7,375 nt of DNA, from NCBI GenBank assembly GCA_028289745.1, contig JANQOD010000149.1, forward strand, positions 1 to 7,375. The letters are read 5' to 3'. The translations under genes and the position numbers were made by a program. This stretch comes from Allomuricauda sp. Lineage in GTDB: Bacteria; Bacteroidota; Bacteroidia; Flavobacteriales; Flavobacteriaceae. Of the stretch, positions 5,877-7,375 are shown in pieces. Within the stretch, counting starts at the first letter, position 1; every line of letters begins with the position of its first letter. Below the pieces are notes generated by a model. That model saw only the letters and a program-made list of their open reading frames with translations. It did no database searches and was not told where the DNA came from.

Positions 5877-6803
5877 TCATTTAATTTTGGAAGCCAACAA
5901 ATAAATCACCGCCATACGAATTGCCACTCCATTTTCTACTTGCCCTAAAATAATGGATTGGTTCGAATCTGCCACATCACTTGTGATTTCTACCCCCCGA
6001 TTGATTGGGCCAGGGTGCATGATCACAATTTGTTTGTTCAACCGATCTAAAATTGCTTTATTCACTCCGAATTGTTGGGTGTACTCTCTGGTTGATGGAA
6101 AGTAGCTGACCTCCATGCGTTCGTTTTGAATACGCAGCATATTGGCCACATCACACCACTCAAGTGCTTTGAAAAGATCTGTTTCAACCTCTACACCTAA
6201 CGATTCTATATGTCTTGGAATCAATGTTTTAGGGCCACACACCTTAACGTTTGCACCTTGAAGTTTAAGGGCAAAAATGTTCGATAAGGCCACACGGGAA
6301 TGCAATATATCTCCCACAATGACTATGTTCTTGCCCGATACACTGCCTAGTTTTTCACGGATGGAATACGAGTCCAGCAAGGCCTGCGTCGGATGTTCAT
6401 GTGCACCGTCACCGGCATTTACAATAGAGGCCTTGACATGTTTGGACAAAAAGATACCTGCCCCCGGATTCGGATGCCGCATGACCACCATATCAACTTT
6501 CATCGAAAGGATATTGTTTACGGTGTCGATCAAGGTTTCGCCTTTTTTTACCGATGACTGCGATGCCGAGAAATTGATGACATCTGCCGATAGACGCTTT
6601 TCGGCCAATTCAAATGAAAGTTTGGTTCGGGTACTGCTCTCGAAAAAAATATTGGCAATGGTAATGTCGCGAAGCGTGGGGACTTTCTTTATCGAACGGT
6701 TGATGACCTCTTTGAAGTGATCAGCGGTCTCAAAAATGAGGTCTATATCTTTTTCGTTAAGATATTTTATCCCCAGTAAGTGGTTGACGCTCAACTCGCT
6801 CAT
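5877..6803 (-). CDS. pyrB: Aspartate carbamoyltransferase, catalytic chain
   Basis: The committed step of de novo pyrimidine synthesis: carbamoyl phosphate plus L-aspartate gives N-carbamoyl-aspartate. At 308 residues it matches the usual catalytic chain. The N-terminal carbamoyl-phosphate domain has FESSTRTKLSFE (54-65, with S57-T58-R59-T60), SSVKKGETL (83-91, with S83 and K87 in the loop donated to the neighbouring subunit), VMRHP (107-111) and HPTQ (137-140). The aspartate domain shows R169 in DILHSR, LRIQNER (223-229, R224 and Q226) and HPGPINRG (263-270), the family HPxP loop. These separate it from ornithine carbamoyltransferase, which has HPxQ and HCLP motifs. No pyrI regulatory-chain gene is next to it, so it is probably an unregulated trimer or depends on partners elsewhere. 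ATG 6803 sits 4 bp after the pyrR stop; the STAS-like gene starts 1 bp after its own stop. Confidence 0.97.
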   Translation of the reverse strand: MSELSVNHLLGIKYLNEKDIDLIFETADHFKEVINRSIKKVPTLRDITIANIFFESSTRTKLSFELAEKRLSADVINFSASQSSVKKGETLIDTVNNILSMKVDMVVMRHPNPGAGIFLSKHVKASIVNAGDGAHEHPTQALLDSYSIREKLGSVSGKNIVIVGDILHSRVALSNIFALKLQGANVKVCGPKTLIPRHIESLGVEVETDLFKALEWCDVANMLRIQNERMEVSYFPSTREYTQQFGVNKAILDRLNKQIVIMHPGPINRGVEITSDVADSNQSIILGQVENGVAIRMAVIYLLASKIK

Positions 6804-6807
6804 TTCA

Positions 6808-7347
6808 TTACTTGTTTACTAGATAAATCACATCTTTGCCATCATTTTCCTTCCACATTACCTTCACTTTTTCGTTATTGATGGCATCGACCTGCCTGCC
6901 CCGATAATTGGGCTGTATGGGCAAATGTCTGCTAAACCGTCGATCTATCAATGTCAACAATTCTATCTCTTGCGGCCTTCCAAACGATTGAATGGCAGTC
7001 AATGCAGCCCTGATACTACGACCGGTGTAAAGCACATCATCGATAAAGACCACTTTTTTGTTCTCGACCAAAAAATCGATCTTGGTCTTGTTCGCTTCGA
7101 GAATTTTGTCGCCCCTTCTAAAATCATCCCTATAGAAAGTGATGTCCAACGAACCGAGCTTAATACTTTCAACACCATACTCCTCTTTCAAAATTTTGGC
7201 CAACCGTTCGGCCAAAAACACACCACGCGGTTGTATGCCGATAAGTACGGTATCGCTGAAATCGAGATGGTTTTCTAACAATTGACAAGCCAGACGGTGA
7301 AGAATTATGTGGATTTCTTTTGAGGAAAGCAGCACTCTCTGACTCAT
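6808..7347 (-). CDS. pyrR: PyrR bifunctional pyr regulator / uracil phosphoribosyltransferase
   Basis: A 179-residue type I phosphoribosyltransferase. In Firmicutes PyrR binds pyr mRNA leaders when UMP is high and promotes attenuation, and it also makes UMP from uracil and PRPP. Visible blocks are IGIQPRGVFLAERLA (36-50, the PRGxxLA turn), ITFYRDDFRR (69-78, the flexible loop region), the PRPP-binding motif VVFIDDVLYTGRSIRAAL (99-116), LIDRRFSRHLPIQPNYRGR (133-151), which corresponds to the PyrR DRGHRELPI..YVG segment, and a C-terminal VKVMW..DVIYL. Those two C-terminal features separate it from hypoxanthine phosphoribosyltransferase. ATG 7347 is a normal start. Only 28 bp of upstream sequence remain in the window, with no PyrR-binding leader or promoter visible, so leader-RNA regulation cannot be judged here. 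It is followed by pyrB after 4 bp and probably heads the operon running to rnz. Confidence 0.94.
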   Translation of the reverse strand: MSQRVLLSSKEIHIILHRLACQLLENHLDFSDTVLIGIQPRGVFLAERLAKILKEEYGVESIKLGSLDITFYRDDFRRGDKILEANKTKIDFLVENKKVVFIDDVLYTGRSIRAALTAIQSFGRPQEIELLTLIDRRFSRHLPIQPNYRGRQVDAINNEKVKVMWKENDGKDVIYLVNK

Positions 7348-7375
7348 GGGCTATGCACTGGCTCGTTTGTTTGAC

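Noticed and set aside
6277..6720. A 147-codon plus-strand frame opposite pyrB
   Set aside because: It lies wholly antisense to a clear aspartate carbamoyltransferase, and its translation shows no domain or motif. Other long plus-strand frames across the window (for example 4158-4607, 3759-4118, 639-989) were rejected for the same reason.
7348..7375. PyrR-binding leader or attenuator ahead of pyrR
   Set aside because: Only 28 bp upstream remain in the window and they show no hairpin or PyrR-site pattern, so nothing can be claimed.
1..7375. A defence system, CRISPR array, prophage or mobile element
   Set aside because: No spaced direct repeats of CRISPR type, no transposase or integrase, no tRNA or attachment site. 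All genes are housekeeping types with similar character and ordinary spacing.

Overview
The window reads as a chromosomal housekeeping segment of a member of the Bacteroidota, most likely class Flavobacteriia (family Flavobacteriaceae or close). The evidence is protein character (RNase Z, PNPOx, PyrR, PyrB and a MiaE-type tail that resemble flavobacterial versions as I remember them), moderate AT-richness, the lack of obvious Shine-Dalgarno sequences before the starts, and an intergenic TTTCAAG-type heptad repeat of a kind I associate with this group. No similarity search was possible, so the taxon is an inference.

Layout. Positions 1-153 (+) hold the last 50 codons of a MiaE-like tRNA hydroxylase whose start lies outside the window. 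Everything else is on the minus strand and reads right to left: pyrR (7347-6808), pyrB (6803-5877), a 110-residue STAS-like protein (5875-5543), RNase Z (5546-4638), pdxH (4559-3912), a SixA-type histidine phosphatase (3831-3346), ppk1 (3141-1060) and a single-unit Ppx/GppA phosphatase (1048-161). miaE and ppx converge with only 7 bp between their stop codons.

The spacing suggests transcription units. pyrR-pyrB-STAS-rnz is very tight (4 bp gap, 1 bp gap, 4 bp overlap) and probably forms one operon. pdxH and sixA follow after gaps of 78 and 80 bp and may be read through or have their own promoters. After a 204-bp repeat-bearing spacer comes the ppk1-ppx pair (11 bp gap).

Functionally the window joins pyrimidine synthesis and its regulator (PyrR, PyrB), tRNA 3'-end maturation (RNase Z), vitamin B6 cofactor synthesis (PdxH), phosphohistidine hydrolysis (SixA-like) and polyphosphate synthesis and breakdown (Ppk1, Ppx). 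All eight minus-strand genes look intact, with expected catalytic residues visible in the seven recognised enzymes. I see no mobile element, CRISPR array, RNA gene or phage gene, and no gene-free stretch over 300 bp. I do not see a clearly new biological system. The points most worth a second look are the STAS-like protein translationally coupled to RNase Z inside a pyr operon, the start/stop overlap at the pyrR-pyrB junction, and the compound repeat upstream of ppk1.
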